Positions 48,331 through 62,339 of a DNA stretch of 64,000 nt are shown here, one piece after another (position 1 is the stretch's first letter; every line of letters starts with the position of its first letter). Origin of the DNA: Plectrocnemia conspersa (Eukaryota > Arthropoda > Insecta > Trichoptera > Polycentropodidae); assembly GCA_009617715.1 (NCBI GenBank), contig VTFK01000408.1, positions 1-64,000 on the forward strand. Reading direction: 5' to 3'. A program made the translations under genes and the position numbers. The notes below the pieces were generated by a model. That model did not search any database. It saw only the letters and a program-made list of their open reading frames with translations, and was not told the origin of the DNA.

Positions 48331-50755
48331 TGTTTTTTGATGGTTCGCCTAAAAATTGGCAGTTTCAAACGTCTTGATACACGTAAACGTGAAATATGTC
48401 CATAAATGTGTAATAACAATTTCTTCTTCTATTATCAAAAAGACTATGGCAAACAGTTAATTAAGGTTGTTTCATTTCATTCAGTCGTAAACGAATCGTG
48501 ATAGGAACAAGACGTTCGTAGCAAATGGTCATCTTTATTTTAATATTTTTTTGAAACAAAAATCGGCACAGGCCTCGAGAAATATTAATTTTGGATTTGG
48601 TACTGTTAGTCAGATAACTCTTATTGAATTGTACTAGCGATATACATTGAAAATGAACCACGTAAAAGACTAATTTATTAAGCTAATTCACAAAAAACTG
48701 ATCAAAAATTCCCATCAGACTTTCTCTTAAAACTGTTTCACGACATCTGGATGTCATAGGAAAGGCGAGAAAAAACAATATAAAAAAGGTATCGCACAAG
48801 CTGACCGAAAGTCAAAAATACAACTTTTCCAAGTCTGTTCGTTAGTTCATATAAACATTAGGAAGCAATTAAATAAATCAGTTAAACCAGGCGAGACTAT
48901 TACAGCAGAATCATTTTGGGTAAATTAAAAATTATAGGAAATGCAAGTGTATCATACCAAAATAAATTACTAATATAATTGTAAATATTTTTAAATTTAA
49001 ATCATATTGACATCTGTGATAGAAAAAGACATTATATTTTTTATATATATTGGCGTATTCTTAAATATACATATAGTATGTGTATATTGATTATCTATAA
49101 TCTTAATTTTAATTTGCGCAATAAATACCGAACCCTTTTTTGTGAAAGGCTCGGCCAATACCTGAGTAGTCAGCTGGTTGAGGTAAATATTAAAATAACC
49201 AATATTCAATGATCGTCAAGTACCCTTTCAATAAATGTTTAAAAATACGTATATTTCTCAAAATATACTTGTTCTTTTCAAGTTAAAAAATCGTCTTTTG
49301 ATTGTTTGTGGTATTTTTATTTCAATATGTTTACAATTTATAATTTATTTTGTACCATCTACTATGCAAAAAAAATAGTTATGTATTTATGTATTATTTT
49401 TATATTTTTTCCGTGCATTTAATTACCTATTTCTGCTTATTTTACCTTAAATACTATATAAGCAATGAAATTAAAAATTATTTTGCATAATTTTAAACAA
49501 ATATTTATTGTGTAAAGTAAAAATTTAAAACATACGAAATATCTTAAATTACCAAAGACGGTTTTAATATTTTTTTTGTACTTACATGTTTTCATTTTTA
49601 TCTTTTTAGATTAAAAAATACATTTCAGAAAATCCAACTCAATTAAAATATAAATTTAAAATTGCTAATAATAATTACTTTCTTGATTTTTCAATTTTAA
49701 ATCATTAACTTTTACACTGGTTTACATATACACTGAGCGTACATCACCGGTAAATGCAGTTTTTTTCTGCACTGTAAGGGAAAGATAAAAGCGATTGTAA
49801 TATCGATCTGAGCTTCTTTCTGCAAACGATCCATGTTCTACTGAAGCAACGGTTCGTCAAACAGTCAATACCGGTATTACCGTTATTGACACGTTATTAG
49901 TTGTTGTTATTATTATTTTAATTAATTGTCCAAAAAAATACTCCCGCATACCGCTCGCATGATTCGCCTTATTTATTGATTAGAAAAACCAAATTATTCA
50001 AATTCTCCGGCATTTTTGGTATATTAACTATTTTACTTTCATTAATTATAAAAAATATCTATTTTCGAAAATAATGGCGCCAAATTTTTTTATTTAAATA
50101 TAATTATTGAGACTTACTTATTGTTTACATTAAACACATATGCTTAATTAAAATATGTCTGAATGAAGATAAAAATGTACAAATCGTGTATGCAATACTT
50201 TCTTTTGTTTTTACTTCGCCAGCCATCCTTATCATAAAAAGTCATTTCTCTGATACATAACAGAATTACTAGATACTGTTAGACTTTATTGAGATAAAGT
50301 ATTCTTTACTTCATATACACGTCGTGCATATCGTAAAAATAACGAACTTGTTAAATTAAATTTTAAAAAATTGCGCTGAAATATCGGCCGGTATGATTTT
50401 TTGCGTCGAGTGTATGCTGATATTTTGGCCCTCTGGGTCTAATAGAATAATACTTTTCCTTGTTATCCTACCCCGATTAAACTATTATGCTTTCAAGCAA
50501 TATTTAAAAATAAAATAAAAATATTTTCGGTACGACCAGTATTTCATTTTTGAATACTAAGGGTCAATTTTTGCCCCAATACCAGTAGAGTAGATCTCGG
50601 AGATGAATTATTGTATAAACCTTCACATTTTAAACAACAAAGCTAAATACTGCAAATTATTAAAAAAATACACAGCACCTTTCGTGAAATAAATGAAATA
50701 AATATAGTTATTTACTACGAACGTATTTATCCAAAACTTGACTACAAGAAAATGC
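48331..50755. other. AT-rich stretch
   Basis: No recognisable coding block or transposon. Open frames here are short and low in coding character. Confidence 0.45.
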
Positions 50756-50759
50756 AGCA

Positions 50760-51240
50760 TCCCTTTTTATAGCGCGGCCGCTGTACTAAGATATGAATGG
50801 TAACGAACGGTAGGTCGTATGGAGAGCGGAGCGCGTTCTTACGATCTAATCAAGTTTTTTTTTCTTCTCCAGCTCTAGACTACTTGCCCGAGGGCCAATT
50901 TTATATTTGGAATAGCCTTTCGGCCGCTCCGAATTCCTAATTTCTTAATACCGCGAGCCACCGTTCGACCTCCGATGTCCAATTATAAAGGCACTCGATG
51001 ATTTCGAGATTCTCCCCGCGTCTTTGAATCTCGGTACATACCTACTATATAATACTACATAATGTGTAGCTACGGTTCCGAGTAGCATTGCTTCTGCATT
51101 GCTTGAAGCAAAATCACTTTTGAGTGCCGCCAAATTGCTACAATAAAAATCGAAGTCGCCCCTCGCGTTTGTTTGATGTAATGCGAAATTTTGCTCTGTG
51201 ACATTGCTCGCCACAATCAAAGCATTGCTTGACGGATTTG
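50760..51240. other. GC-richer island
   Basis: Raised GC over about 480 bp, including a GCGGCCGC motif near 50773. The minus-strand frame 50945-51220 is open but unrecognised. It holds the acceptor described at 50873. Confidence 0.3.
50873..50940 (+). CDS. Candidate alternative last exon (weak)
   Basis: A strong acceptor, TTTTTTTTTCTTCTCCAG, precedes 50873. Read in the phase that exon 3 needs (two bases, then codons), the block gives LDYLPEGQFYIWNSLSAAPN and Ser, then TAA at 50938-50940. Codon use is ordinary and no domain is known. An AATAAA lies near 51144. Chance is a real possibility. Confidence 0.22.
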
Positions 51241-51869
51241 CTTTTTTGTTTTGATAAGTGTTTGAAAGACAAAAAATATGAATCGCGATTAAAATTGCTC
51301 AACGAAAATATACGTAAAATATAGGAGCGTGAGAATATGAATTATTTTATTTAATTAATGAAATTTACCCCTAAGTTTTAAAGTATGTTATTTTCTCAGC
51401 TGTAATCATGCGCAGAAAAATTGATCAACATTTAAATCTTTTATATTACTTGGTAGTCTTATACTACAACAAAACAAGCATTTCTTGAGTTCACTTATAA
51501 TATTCACAATGCCTTTAATGGGATCAATAAATCAATGCAATGTTAATTTGTTTACACAATTTCAATTGCTGCTTAATATGCATACTATGATTAGAAAAAA
51601 ATCAATGGGAAACTATCAAACATGGTTACGGATAATTATAAAAATTATGTGACACACCCCAATTATATAATAACGATCGTTTTTATATTATATTTTTTTA
51701 TTACGATAGCTTTTATATACCACTAAACCGATTAAAATATTAAACATGCATTTTAAATGTATTTTTAAATACATTCCATTACCGCTAGATCTTATCGCAA
51801 TTTTTAATATCAATTTGTAGCATAATAACCATTGCATATCATTATTTTTTTTACTCTCCTTCATGAGAA

Positions 51870-52345
51870 AATCTGTCCAGAACCGGACTTTTTTTACACG
51901 TCCGTCAAAAACCACGCCCGGGGTCTCTCCGCCGTCAAAACACATACCCACCAAAGCCCCGTTTAACAATGTTTAATTTCGACACGCAGATTTGAATATT
52001 GTCGGTGTGTATAGTACGTAATGATAGATGTATCCGCGGATACCGGATTGCGTAACTCGCGGCTAGCGCTTTGCACTCGGAGCTTTTACCATTCGCTCTG
52101 GCCGGATGCTCTTTCGCTGAACGAACCGGTTTTCAGCCAACCAACCACTGTGCCAAACATTGGTTTGGATATAATACGTGCATTTGCTTTGTTATACTTG
52201 CTCTGCGATAGACATAGACACGCGAGGAGGGAAGTTGAAAAAAAAACTTACAAAACAAGATCGAACCGTCAAGTCCAGAATCGAATCTCGAGATCTAGAC
52301 CAGTCGATCTCAAGTCGAGATTCGCCCTGAAAAAATTGATTTAAA
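51870..52345. other. GC-richer island, unrecognised
   Basis: Open frames on both strands (52021-52344 plus; 51969-51688 minus) without known domains. A stretch near 52280-52322 has repeated TCGAGAT/ATCTCGA motifs. Confidence 0.3.
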
Positions 52346-53580
52346 TTATGGGCCGCTTGTAATATGTTTTGGTAATGTGCTGACTAATTTTTTGATGATG
52401 TATTATCTCGTGCATCATGCATTGTTAAGGTTTTCTTTGAATCAAATAATGCAAGATCAAGTTGTCAGAATATTAAGGGTTGTTTTCAATTAGATCAGAG
52501 CTTGTTATATTTTTTTAATATACAAATCTTTCCTTTAACGTTGAACAAAATCAGCAAAATGAAATTTTATTATAATAAGTAACATAAGAATTAATCTTGC
52601 ACTGGGTTCGCCCTTAATAATCTCAATACCTCTGCATTCAGTCCATTTCTATATATTTATAAACCAATACAACTATTGCCTTTAATTATCCTTCCATACA
52701 AATCCTAGAAACAATGCAATGATTTCTTACAAAATACTTTGTGCTGTTCTGAAAAAGATGTTATTACTACTGCTACAACATCTTCAGTTAAAAAAATGTG
52801 TTTTTTTAGTTACAGAAATAGTCTTATGGAGCTAATCGCTAGCAATTGCTGATGTGTGTGCAGAATTCATTTTATTTTTATTTTTTCACTAAATTAATGT
52901 AACAATTAAATAAAAAATATTCCATTCGATTCCCAAAATACAGAATAAATATGTCCTGACCTTCGTGTCATGGGTGTCTATTTTTTTAAGATTGTTGTAA
53001 TTATTTATTTATTTGTGCAACAATCTATATCGCTACGTGCAATTTGTATATGTTAGTTATACGTGAAGTTTTCCGTTGGTGCGTTTAGATATGCGAAGAG
53101 AGAAGCGGCGGTTTTGTGATCTTTGATGGTCTAAAGTTGTTGCCATCTGATGTTCAATTGTGATTATCGGTAAAAGTGTCTGATACAATGCAAAAACCCA
53201 TGGTCCTCCCTGTAAAATATAATATTTTGCTATCCGCCCCTTTCGGTAGAACGGTCAATTAAAAATTGTGGAGATTTTTTTGACACAAATTCTCGTTGGC
53301 CGCTAAATTGAATTACGAACAGCCGTTTTTATGGCAAACCTGAATGCACGTGTAATCTTTTCTTAAAACTTTATAAATGAAAATCTAGTACGAAAAAAAA
53401 TCATCAGAATCGTTTCAGTTAATATTGATTTTTGATGTGAAACAATCATTTTTATACATTTATATTTGCTTATTCTTTATTACCAACATGAAAATTTAAT
53501 TAGTCATTACCGGCTTCGAGTTATTAGTAATTAGTTTATTACACACTTAACCGTAACGAATCAAATAAACGTTAACTGTT
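52346..53580. other. AT-rich stretch
   Basis: I see no gene, RNA or transposon. Confidence 0.45.
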
Positions 53581-53990
53581 TTCGTTGATAACGTGGAAAC
53601 GGTCGACAGTGCACGCCCTGCGTTTTCAAATGGTTATGAATTTCTGGCTTGATTGTCCGTACACGAACCCGCATTTATGTGCTATGTACAAGCCATTCGA
53701 TTATACGCGGCGATACGATGCCGTAATCTAGTCAAAGGCAATTAGTGGGCACCCTGTATCCGGCAGTCATTCATTCATTCGTCCGTTCATTCATTCACGC
53801 TTCATTTTTTACGTCCTTAGCTTTTTTTTCGTGTCTTTTTGACCCCCTTTAAATATAAACATGCCGTTTGCGAAAGCTCCTTTCGAATTTTCAACAATGC
53901 GAATTTTGTACGATTTCTCGTGCTAATCTGAAGTTCCTCAAGTGACGCTTTTTTGGCGCTGCATCCGCCCTCTGTCTGCGATTAGATTTA
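53580..53990. other. GC-richer island with ATTC microsatellite
   Basis: A short CATT/ATTC tandem lies at about 53768-53797. No convincing exon. Candidate regulatory element. Confidence 0.3.
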
Positions 53991-54439
53991 GATTATGTTT
54001 AAATTGATTTTTGTTTTAGTTATGGTATTGATTGAGTATTAAGCATTGTTTAGTGTTTTTTAAGAACAAAGACCGACGCGTCTTTGTGGCCGATGCTAAT
54101 GGGTTTTTGAAACGTTTGATTGTTTCTGAGAATTATCATTTTGTTGTAGGTATTATCGAACACGGTTAATGTATTTAAATACACTGCGTTTTCTGAGAAA
54201 ATGTGCATATGTTTATTATTATAATCATTATATTAATAGAAGCAATGTAAGAAGGACTCAATTCAAATCCGTAACGATACAATACTATTATAGAAATAGT
54301 AAGACAAGACTAAAATCAGTCTGTAAATCAATCAGTGACATTTATTTTATTTTTTATAAAATAGTATTACAACTTACAATCAATATACGTCACTATATAA
54401 GACTTTATTTTAATTAATCATAACGATATGCTTTCCTTG

Positions 54440-54492
54440 CGATAATTAAAATCTAGGAAACCTAATCTGTGATGATTAATCGGAATTATATT
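54440..54492 (-). mobile_element. SINE core fragment
   Basis: The reverse complement has AATCATCACAGATTAGGTTT and TCCTAGATTTTAATTATCGC, the core of the SINE family found at 20330, 27532 and 44008. Head and tail are absent. Confidence 0.5.
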
Positions 54493-54499
54493 TATATGA

Positions 54500-55535
54500 T
54501 AATCACTAATTTTTGATCGCATAGACACGATACTAATTGAAGAATTTATTCTTTGTGTAGTTTAGTGTATTTTGTTCCCAATTAGTATATTTTTTTCATA
54601 AAATTTATTCTGTAATATTGTATTATTTTAGTTTGTGAATGTTCGAGGAGGGTCTGAAGGCTTCGATCTAATTAAGCTTCCAGGCTTATTTTTAAACTTA
54701 TTGCCACAACATAAAAAAAAATATTATCGCTACAAGTTAGCTGCGACTCAGGTAAAGATCGATGCTATCAGTGTTTTGAAGGACCGTATGTTACGGCTAA
54801 TACTATATGATAATGTTATTCATAATAAAGGACTCTCCTTTATTTATAAAGTTATATTAATTAAAAATGTGAAAAATCAGCGTTTGTTGCTCTAATTAAA
54901 ACTGAATACGCCCATATATATAACAATAAGTTTAATTGCAAATTTCACAAATATAGAGTGAACTTTGAATACTGATAACTTATAAAGTCATTGCTATACA
55001 CAAATATGGGCCAATTCAAGTCCAACTATATCACCCTTGTAATCTGTAAAAATGTCATATGCTTGTTTGATTTGAAAACATATTTAAAAAAAATGAAGAA
55101 TCACGATAATTGTTCACTTTGCAAGAAGAATATAAAACTGGTAATTTATATTTTGATCAATGGTTTTGCCTATTTACAATTTAGGGTATCGATTATAGAA
55201 ATATTGCATTTTTCATAAGCTTTCTGTATTTTCTTTAAGAAAAACTTTTGGTTTCAAACGTTAATTTCTCAAAGTTTTAGACATTTATTCATCAACGTGT
55301 TTTTTCAGAGAATAAAATATGGATTAAAATCACTTAATAATACCACGATTTGGATACATATGATATGAAAATCTTACGTATTCAAAATATCAAGTGACTA
55401 TTGCTGTGTCACGAAACCCCCTATGGCATATCTTATTTTATGTTCTTAAAATCGTAATAATTTAAAGTTAATAATACTATTGATTAATACTTATTAGATT
55501 ATTATAATTGTTTAAGCTTAAAAAAATAATAAATT
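54500..55535. other. AT-rich stretch
   Basis: Open frames at 54635-54895 and 54991-55218 are AT-biased and unrecognised. Confidence 0.4.
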
Positions 55536-55539
55536 TTGG

Positions 55540-56470
55540 GCCCGAAACCCTTTGCTTTTAGCAACTACTATCTAAATATCATTATACCTATAAAAAAATA
55601 TGTTAAAAAACGTTATTTTTCTCTGAAACAAATATCTTACAGCCCATTAAAATGTATCTTATTTTTTATACATTTATATAATGACATTAGTTTCGGAAAT
55701 TATATTTAAATCTGAAAAGGCAGATATTTAAAATTAATTAATTAAACAAAGGATTAATTAATCTTATAAATAATATGTATATTCACCAAGTACCTTATGT
55801 AAACTTATACATCATGATTATCTAATTGAATATGCATCCTTGGTATATCAAACAGATTAGGATAGATAAAGTTTCATTTTTTCGGCCCTTAACTTTTTAT
55901 TTGCCAAGCTTTTTGCGATTAAAAATATAATGTTTAAAAAAATGTTATTTTATTCTGAAACAAATACCATACATCCTTACAGCTCATTAAAATGTATCTT
56001 ATTTTTTCTTCAATGATAAAATCAAACCCGACTCCATAGTAGAAAAAGCGGATAATTCTGATTTCTGCAACGACGGGTTAATTTTTATTATGGATAATAT
56101 TCCTGCTTACCAAATACAACATGTAATTGTATACGTCGTGATTATAAATTCTTATTATATCTAACAGAATGATTGATATATCAAGAATAAAGCAACCTAT
56201 TTGGTCCCTTAACCCTTGCCGATATTTTTGCGACTTACATCTAAATATTGATGTATAAAAATACATGCTTAAAAAAATATTATTTCCTCTGAAACAAAAA
56301 TCGTACAGCCATTATAATGTATCTGATTTTTTCTTCATTTATAAAATCAGGAAAAGTTGATATTTCAGATTTCGGCAAACAAAGGGTTAATTGTTATTAG
56401 AAATACTATTCCTGCTTACCAAGTACAATATGTAATTGTATACATCGTGAATAAATATAATATTTGAATA
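55540..56470 (+). repeat. Degenerate tandem repeat, about 333 bp, three units
   Basis: The landmark CTGAAACAAA starts at 55623, 55955 and 56289 (spacings 332 and 334). In each unit it is preceded by a cluster of CCC, CTTTGC/CTTTTT and AAAAAA(A/T)TGTTAT-type segments. It is followed by CAGC.CATTA.AATGTATCT and TATTTTTT. The ends of units carry TTACCAA(A/G)TACAA.ATGTAATTGTATAC (second and third units). The units are diverged, with small insertions. Confidence 0.8.
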
Positions 56471-56689
56471 CACAATGGCCAGTTGTAACATTAATATATT
56501 TAATTAATCGACACCATTTTTTTATATTATAATTTTCCTCGCCTAAAACATACATTTGCACAAAACATGTTAAAAGAATTTTTAATTGCGAATTAATTAT
56601 ACAAGTGTGAGTAATCGCCTGTATCATTTTACCTCCCATCGTCAAAAATATAATTATTGTATTTTTTTTGTTAAGTTATTTGTTCAGCA

Positions 56690-56890
56690 AATGAATTTTC
56701 CATTAGAATTTCCATGCAGCAAATTGTATTCGCCCACGCGAATTGTTTCAGTTGGTTGTCCGCTAGGGGCGTTACCGTCGTTTAACCAATCGCTTGTGAC
56801 GATCGATCTGCTATCTCGCTCTGACGTTCAGCCTTTCGAAAGCGACAAAACCAATAAATCTCAAACTTTTCCATTGATATATTGTATTAT
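56690..56890. other. GC-richer island
   Basis: A short block with CCGCTAGGGGCG (insulator-like, weak) and several CGATCG/CTGACG motifs. The open frame 56586-56918 is not recognised. Confidence 0.3.
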
Positions 56891-56919
56891 TAATTGTATT
56901 ACTTATTGCTTAAAATAAT

Positions 56920-58520
56920 CGTTCTTGGTACAAACGAAAAAAATGAGCGGTTTATATCGAAAATTTTGTATACTTAATAAAACAACCCCACTAAAAAAAA
57001 ATATTTTTCACCTTTGACTGACAATTAAAAGGTAATAAATGAGTCGCAGAATCGCAGATATAAAAATGTTCTTGTACCGAAAAATTTTTTTTAGAATGCT
57101 ATTCATGGGCGTACTTGTCGCTAGAGTTCTTTAAAAATAAATATAAAAATTGTACTACGCGGCATAATGAATGTAAAATATAGCTTCAAACAAAAATAAA
57201 AAATTTCGTGCATGTATCGAAAGGCGGTTATTCAAAAAGTGTAGACAAAAATAACTTGACTCTGAAATGTCTGAAATAAATAATTTATTCAAAAATGTGT
57301 CTGAATTACCTACTATTATTCTTTAAATTTGTTTTATTGTAAACTATCTATTGCAAAATGACAGGAGCTAGCCTAATACGCTACAACGGAGTAAACACAG
57401 CTTACAATCAATTTATGTCACTATGTACGTCTTATTGTCTTGCATTGCGAAACAAAATAAAGGCGCATAAAGACCATGGATTTTAGAGCGGCACTAGTCG
57501 CTCAGGTATATTGAGAGAGAAAAACGACTACCTGTGTTGCAAGTATACAAATTCATTCCAAATTTTTTCAAATTTCATTCGAGATAGCATAAAAGAATAT
57601 TTTGCAAATATTCGAATATTCATATAGTTGAAAATCGGACTAAAAATTCGAATATTCAATTGAGAACTAGCGTTAATTTAGATTTGATCAGTATTATGAA
57701 ATATTGTTTTTTACCTTGATAAATAAAGTTTTGGTTGAGAGTAAATTCTTTCAGGGGTGGGGGGGGGGGGTATATTTTTCAAGGTCCTAAGTATAAACTA
57801 TAATAATGAGAACAATCAAATCTTGTATCAATTTAACAACATAAAATTTATTTCTGATAGGTCCGCGAAATAGTTGTTATTTTAACGCTAAGCAGTATAA
57901 CTTTCAGTGAAAATGGATGTTTTTGAGAAGTTATTGTTTTGTTAAATGCTATGTTACGCAATATTACTTCTTATCTTTCACAGGCTATGATGAAAATGAT
58001 GTTGCTGCATCATACATAGCTGTATTGGTCTAGAAATTGCAGACATGTCATAAGTTATGCAAATTTTATGACGCCAGAGCTCACTGTACTAGAGCTTATG
58101 CTACTTAAGCAGCAAACAGATTTTCTGTTTTAGTTGTCCAAATATCTATCAGTGAGTTTATCGTTTATTTAAGAGCTGTGATAGTAGATTAATTGTGTAT
58201 TAAATTACTCTTAAATATACTATATGAAACAGACTGCTTTTTTAATCCGTCGATATCTCTTTAAGTATTAGTTCGATAGAAAAAAAAAAAAACTTAAGAA
58301 GGCTCTTATCAATTCCTTTTTTTTTACATTTTGACAAAGCAGTAGAATGTAGAAGTTGACGGGAATGTCTTCACGAAATTAGTTTTTCAAGAAAATTGCA
58401 TGATTAGTAGTAAAACAACTCTTTTTATATATCGAGTAGAATATATCTACTAGTCCTCAATTTCTCAAAATGGATACGATTAGTCATCAGGAGACACTGC
58501 ATTTTTATCGTGTATGCAAT
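56920..58520. other. AT-rich stretch
   Basis: Includes a G12 run at 57759-57770 and palindromic AATATTCGAATATTC-type sequence near 57608-57622. No gene recognised. Confidence 0.45.
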
Positions 58521-59000
58521 ATAGCGTCGCACACCACATGCCAGTCGGCATTAATCGAAAATAGAGCAGGGGTCCCCGCTAATAAGCAGTAGTTCATCTG
58601 ACCTCCACTGCCAGAGCATGGAACTGAAGCGGAGGGTCGAGGTCCGCGGGGTCCGGGGTACCCAACCTGCCGTTGCACCTGCCGACCGGTCGTTTCCCAC
58701 GCGCACCTGTGACGTCACGCGACATGTGCGTTGAGATAACAACTGCGGTTGGCGAAACGCACCCCAATGGCCTGCTGCGTAAGGGTCAAATTGGGAGACG
58801 AACTTTATGTTGGACGAACTCGATGCGTTTTCATTATGCAACAGGGTGAACGCAGTGGAGAGATCTGCTCGATAACGACCGTTCGCAATGAGCGCATCGG
58901 ATCGCGATCGCCCAGCAAATGGGAATAGGTGCTTCCGGAGAAAATCGGATTCCGGGATGTAGAAGGTCGTTAAGTGACGCTGGAGAGGGACTATTGAATG
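58520..59000. other. GC- and CpG-rich island with a full CRE, possible promoter or enhancer
   Basis: The strongest compositional contrast in the right half. It contains a consensus TGACGTCA (58710-58717), several CG-rich palindromes (GATCGCGATCGC near 58900) and GGTCCGCGG-type motifs. The minus-strand frame 58841-58551 is open but has no domain and is plausible as a by-product of composition. Confidence 0.4.
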
Positions 59001-59009
59001 GGTCCATTC

Positions 59010-61440
59010 ATAATAATATTGTTATGCTAGGTTTAAAACACATAAGACTTTCTTATAAACATTTTAAAATAGGTTCTTAAAATCATTATATTTTTTATAA
59101 ATCCGGTATAAAATGTGAGCGATTTTCTTAAAAATATTTAATGCGTAACATGATTTATTATGAAGCCATAATCATTTTTTAATATTCTGTTTTTTAAAAT
59201 ACGCATTAAATAAAATAATTCAATGTATACAATAGAAAAATCCATAAACGCATCATGTGGATCACATACAGAAATATGAGGCATTTTTTGAATCAGTATA
59301 TCTATTTGTTTCTATCTATATATTCTCAATTATTTCATCGTCGAAATAATACTCCAAAAACTGAAAAATGTTATTTGAGATCTCTTATAATTTTATTCCC
59401 GGTTCTCCAGATATTAATAACGGTGGCGTATTTTTCAATTCGGACTAATGTGTGTCTTGGAGTAATTAGATTCGGTATTGTAGTAAAAAACAATAAAAGG
59501 AATAAAAAAATAAATTCTAAATTGAAAAAAGTTTGCGAATCACAATCACGATCATGATTATGCAGCTAATTCACATATTTTATTTTCTCGATTTATTACA
59601 ATTGTTCGAATTTCAACTAAGTGATCCATTCACCTCATCTTAAGAAACACTGGTCTAAATCAAAAAATGTGGCGGAAGTGTATTCATCCGTTTTCGAATT
59701 TGCTCAGTTGCACTGTAGGACCCTAAATAAAATATTGGCACTCATTCAAATTTACTTTTTTTATTTTTATTTGTCTATTCTTTCTGAATATCCACTATGT
59801 TAAGTTTCAATAAATCAAAAAATAATTTATAATAATACTTTTTAAGTGATATTCAGAGATAAATTAACCATCGATTAATTATAATATATTATATAATAAA
59901 TAATAATTATAAATTTGTGCATATGTATTATCTCATTCAAATTTTGCGTAACATCTACAAATTAAATTTAGAAGTTTTTTTTTAAATAAAAATGTTTTAT
60001 TTGTATTTTTTTTTAATTAATCGCCTGATAAAAAACTATACTTCTTTATAATTCAGAACTGATCTGACATCTTAAATAAATCGATTATCTTTCAATTAGA
60101 TTTTCCTTTGATTACTTTGAACAAAAATGCTGAGATAATTCCATGAAACTAGCCAATTATACAATTTTATCTTATCGATAAATAAACTTCGGATATATGT
60201 GTTTTTAAAAACGTACAATTTCTTAAGTATGAAATTTATGACATAAAGAAACAATAGTACAAATTCCGCTAATTCAATAAAATGTTCACGTAGCTTGCAC
60301 ATGTATAATTTTTTTTCTTCTAAAATGTGATAATGTTAAAAAAAACTTTGTTTTTTTAAGATAATAAAATTTTCACAGATGTAGAGATATTATATTTTTT
60401 CTATAAGTATGTACAATCGATTGTATCAGCTTTTGTGTACAGTATACAGTTTATCTTCCTCAGATAAAATTGTAGATATTTTGAAAAACCCTGCTTATTA
60501 GAGATAATTGATTTTTCTGTAAATATACAATATATGTATGTACATTTCTGAGCGGTTTAACTCTATGGCTTTATCTTGAAATTGTGTAGATACAATGTGT
60601 ACATACGTGACAGCATTGTTGTAAAAATAAACAATGAATATGCGATTATATATTAAAATATATTTCTCGTTTTCCTCATTATTCTGTACAAATTAATAAA
60701 TTCTTATTGAATTGTATGAATGTTTATGCTAAAATATAAAGTCACATTTTTCAATATTTTATAAAATATCAAATTTATAGCCATATTTTATGATTTATTA
60801 TCATTCGACTTCGACAGGTGTTATTATAAGAATATAGTAATTTAACGTCAGAACTGCTTGTGTTATAGTTAATTATTGCTTATTTCATATTCATTCGAAT
60901 ATAAAAAAACACTGTCTCACTATTCACTTTTGTGGTTAAAACTCCTAATTTGTATGGTTATATTGAATGAATGAAATTAAACTATTTAGCATCCTGTTTA
61001 TATCCACTGCTTACAGTACAGCGACAATTACGACTTATGTATATAATTTGATTTGCTCACAGGATGGGGTTTAGATAATGTATTACAAACGTTTATTTAA
61101 CATATATTATAACATCGTTTGCATCAACACTTCCTTTAGTTATTTAGAAATAGAAAGTCAATTTATTTATATTTTGTATATCTGAAACTATTTTAGTATA
61201 AAAATATTTGTGCTATACAAATTATTAATTAGCAGCTGACTGATTTAATTCCTGTCCTAATAAAAATCAATTATTACGTTGAACCAAAATAAAAAAGGTA
61301 TGATGAAATGAGTCAAACAATTCTCATTTTCACGAAACAAACTGTTTATTAGTATCATAATATTGTATTTTTTCGGTTCAGCCAACAATGACATTCAATC
61401 GCAATAATTAACTTATGTTTGCATAGCAGGCGTGTAAATG
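59010..61440. other. AT-rich stretch
   Basis: Very AT-rich, with AT microsatellites near 59880-59910. No coding signal beyond short AT-biased frames. Confidence 0.45.
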
Positions 61441-61760
61441 TTATTCGAGTCACGTTTTTCTTCTTTTTCATCACATTTCGAATGCGCGTTTGATTGATGT
61501 CATTAATGGCGGTTGCATTTGCATAGTGTTGGCACAAGTGTTACCACAGTTGCTTCGAATTCTCTTGTTGACTCCTAACGGAGGCTCGTTTCTTTCAGAT
61601 GTCGCCGACGGATATTACAATTTGGGCAAAAGAAAAAGTCATCACAGGTGCTACAGAAAATGCCTTGTATTGACCGTCTCCTCAGCCAATTGCTCAATAG
61701 CTTATTCTTGTCTGCGTAATATTTGCGAACTATTTAAAATGTGTAAGGTTCAAGAAACCA
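61440..61760. other. Slightly GC-richer block with open frame
   Basis: The frame 61490-61777 has Cys/Leu-rich character with no known domain. No good splice sites are evident. Unassigned. Confidence 0.25.
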
Positions 61761-62339
61761 TATTATATTTTTACTAGATACTGTATTAGTAACTGTGTAC
61801 GTTCTGACAGTTCAAGTTCAATGCCCATAAAATAGCAGAGATCAATTATATAAGATTTTTAACCGCTACGTTTAACCTATGACCTGAGAGCGGTAATAAA
61901 CTTTTTTTTAATTAGCTGATGATGACTTGGAGAGTGAGTTCAAAAACATATTTTTTGCATTTACGCTAACCACATATTTCATTGATATTTCAACAGGCAT
62001 TTGAAAGTGTGCATTTCTATCACTTTTAAAAATCTTAATTTATTTTATAAAATATTGATTCCAAAGTTAAAGAAGTCTCGCGATTAACCAATATAATATT
62101 GTTAAAATTTAATATTTTTAATAACTATTTCCCCAGTATGCCTTGGTGCTCTTTTATTCGATATTTTATTAATGCTTTTTAAAACTACATTGTTGCTCCA
62201 GATCTTTCGATTCATTTAACCGTAACCTTACAGGTTAATTGTGTAATATATTAAGCGTATCCTTTTAATACCTCATTATAATATTATATTACAGGTAGTT
62301 TAATGGATCCAGTGGCAATGTTTCATATACGATTAATTT

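Noticed and set aside
56756..56771. CTCF-like insulator site CCGCTAGGGGCG
   Set aside because: It lacks one G of the usual core and stands alone, so the match is too weak.
58551..58841. 96-codon minus-strand frame as a gene
   Set aside because: No domain or splice signals; open by virtue of high GC.
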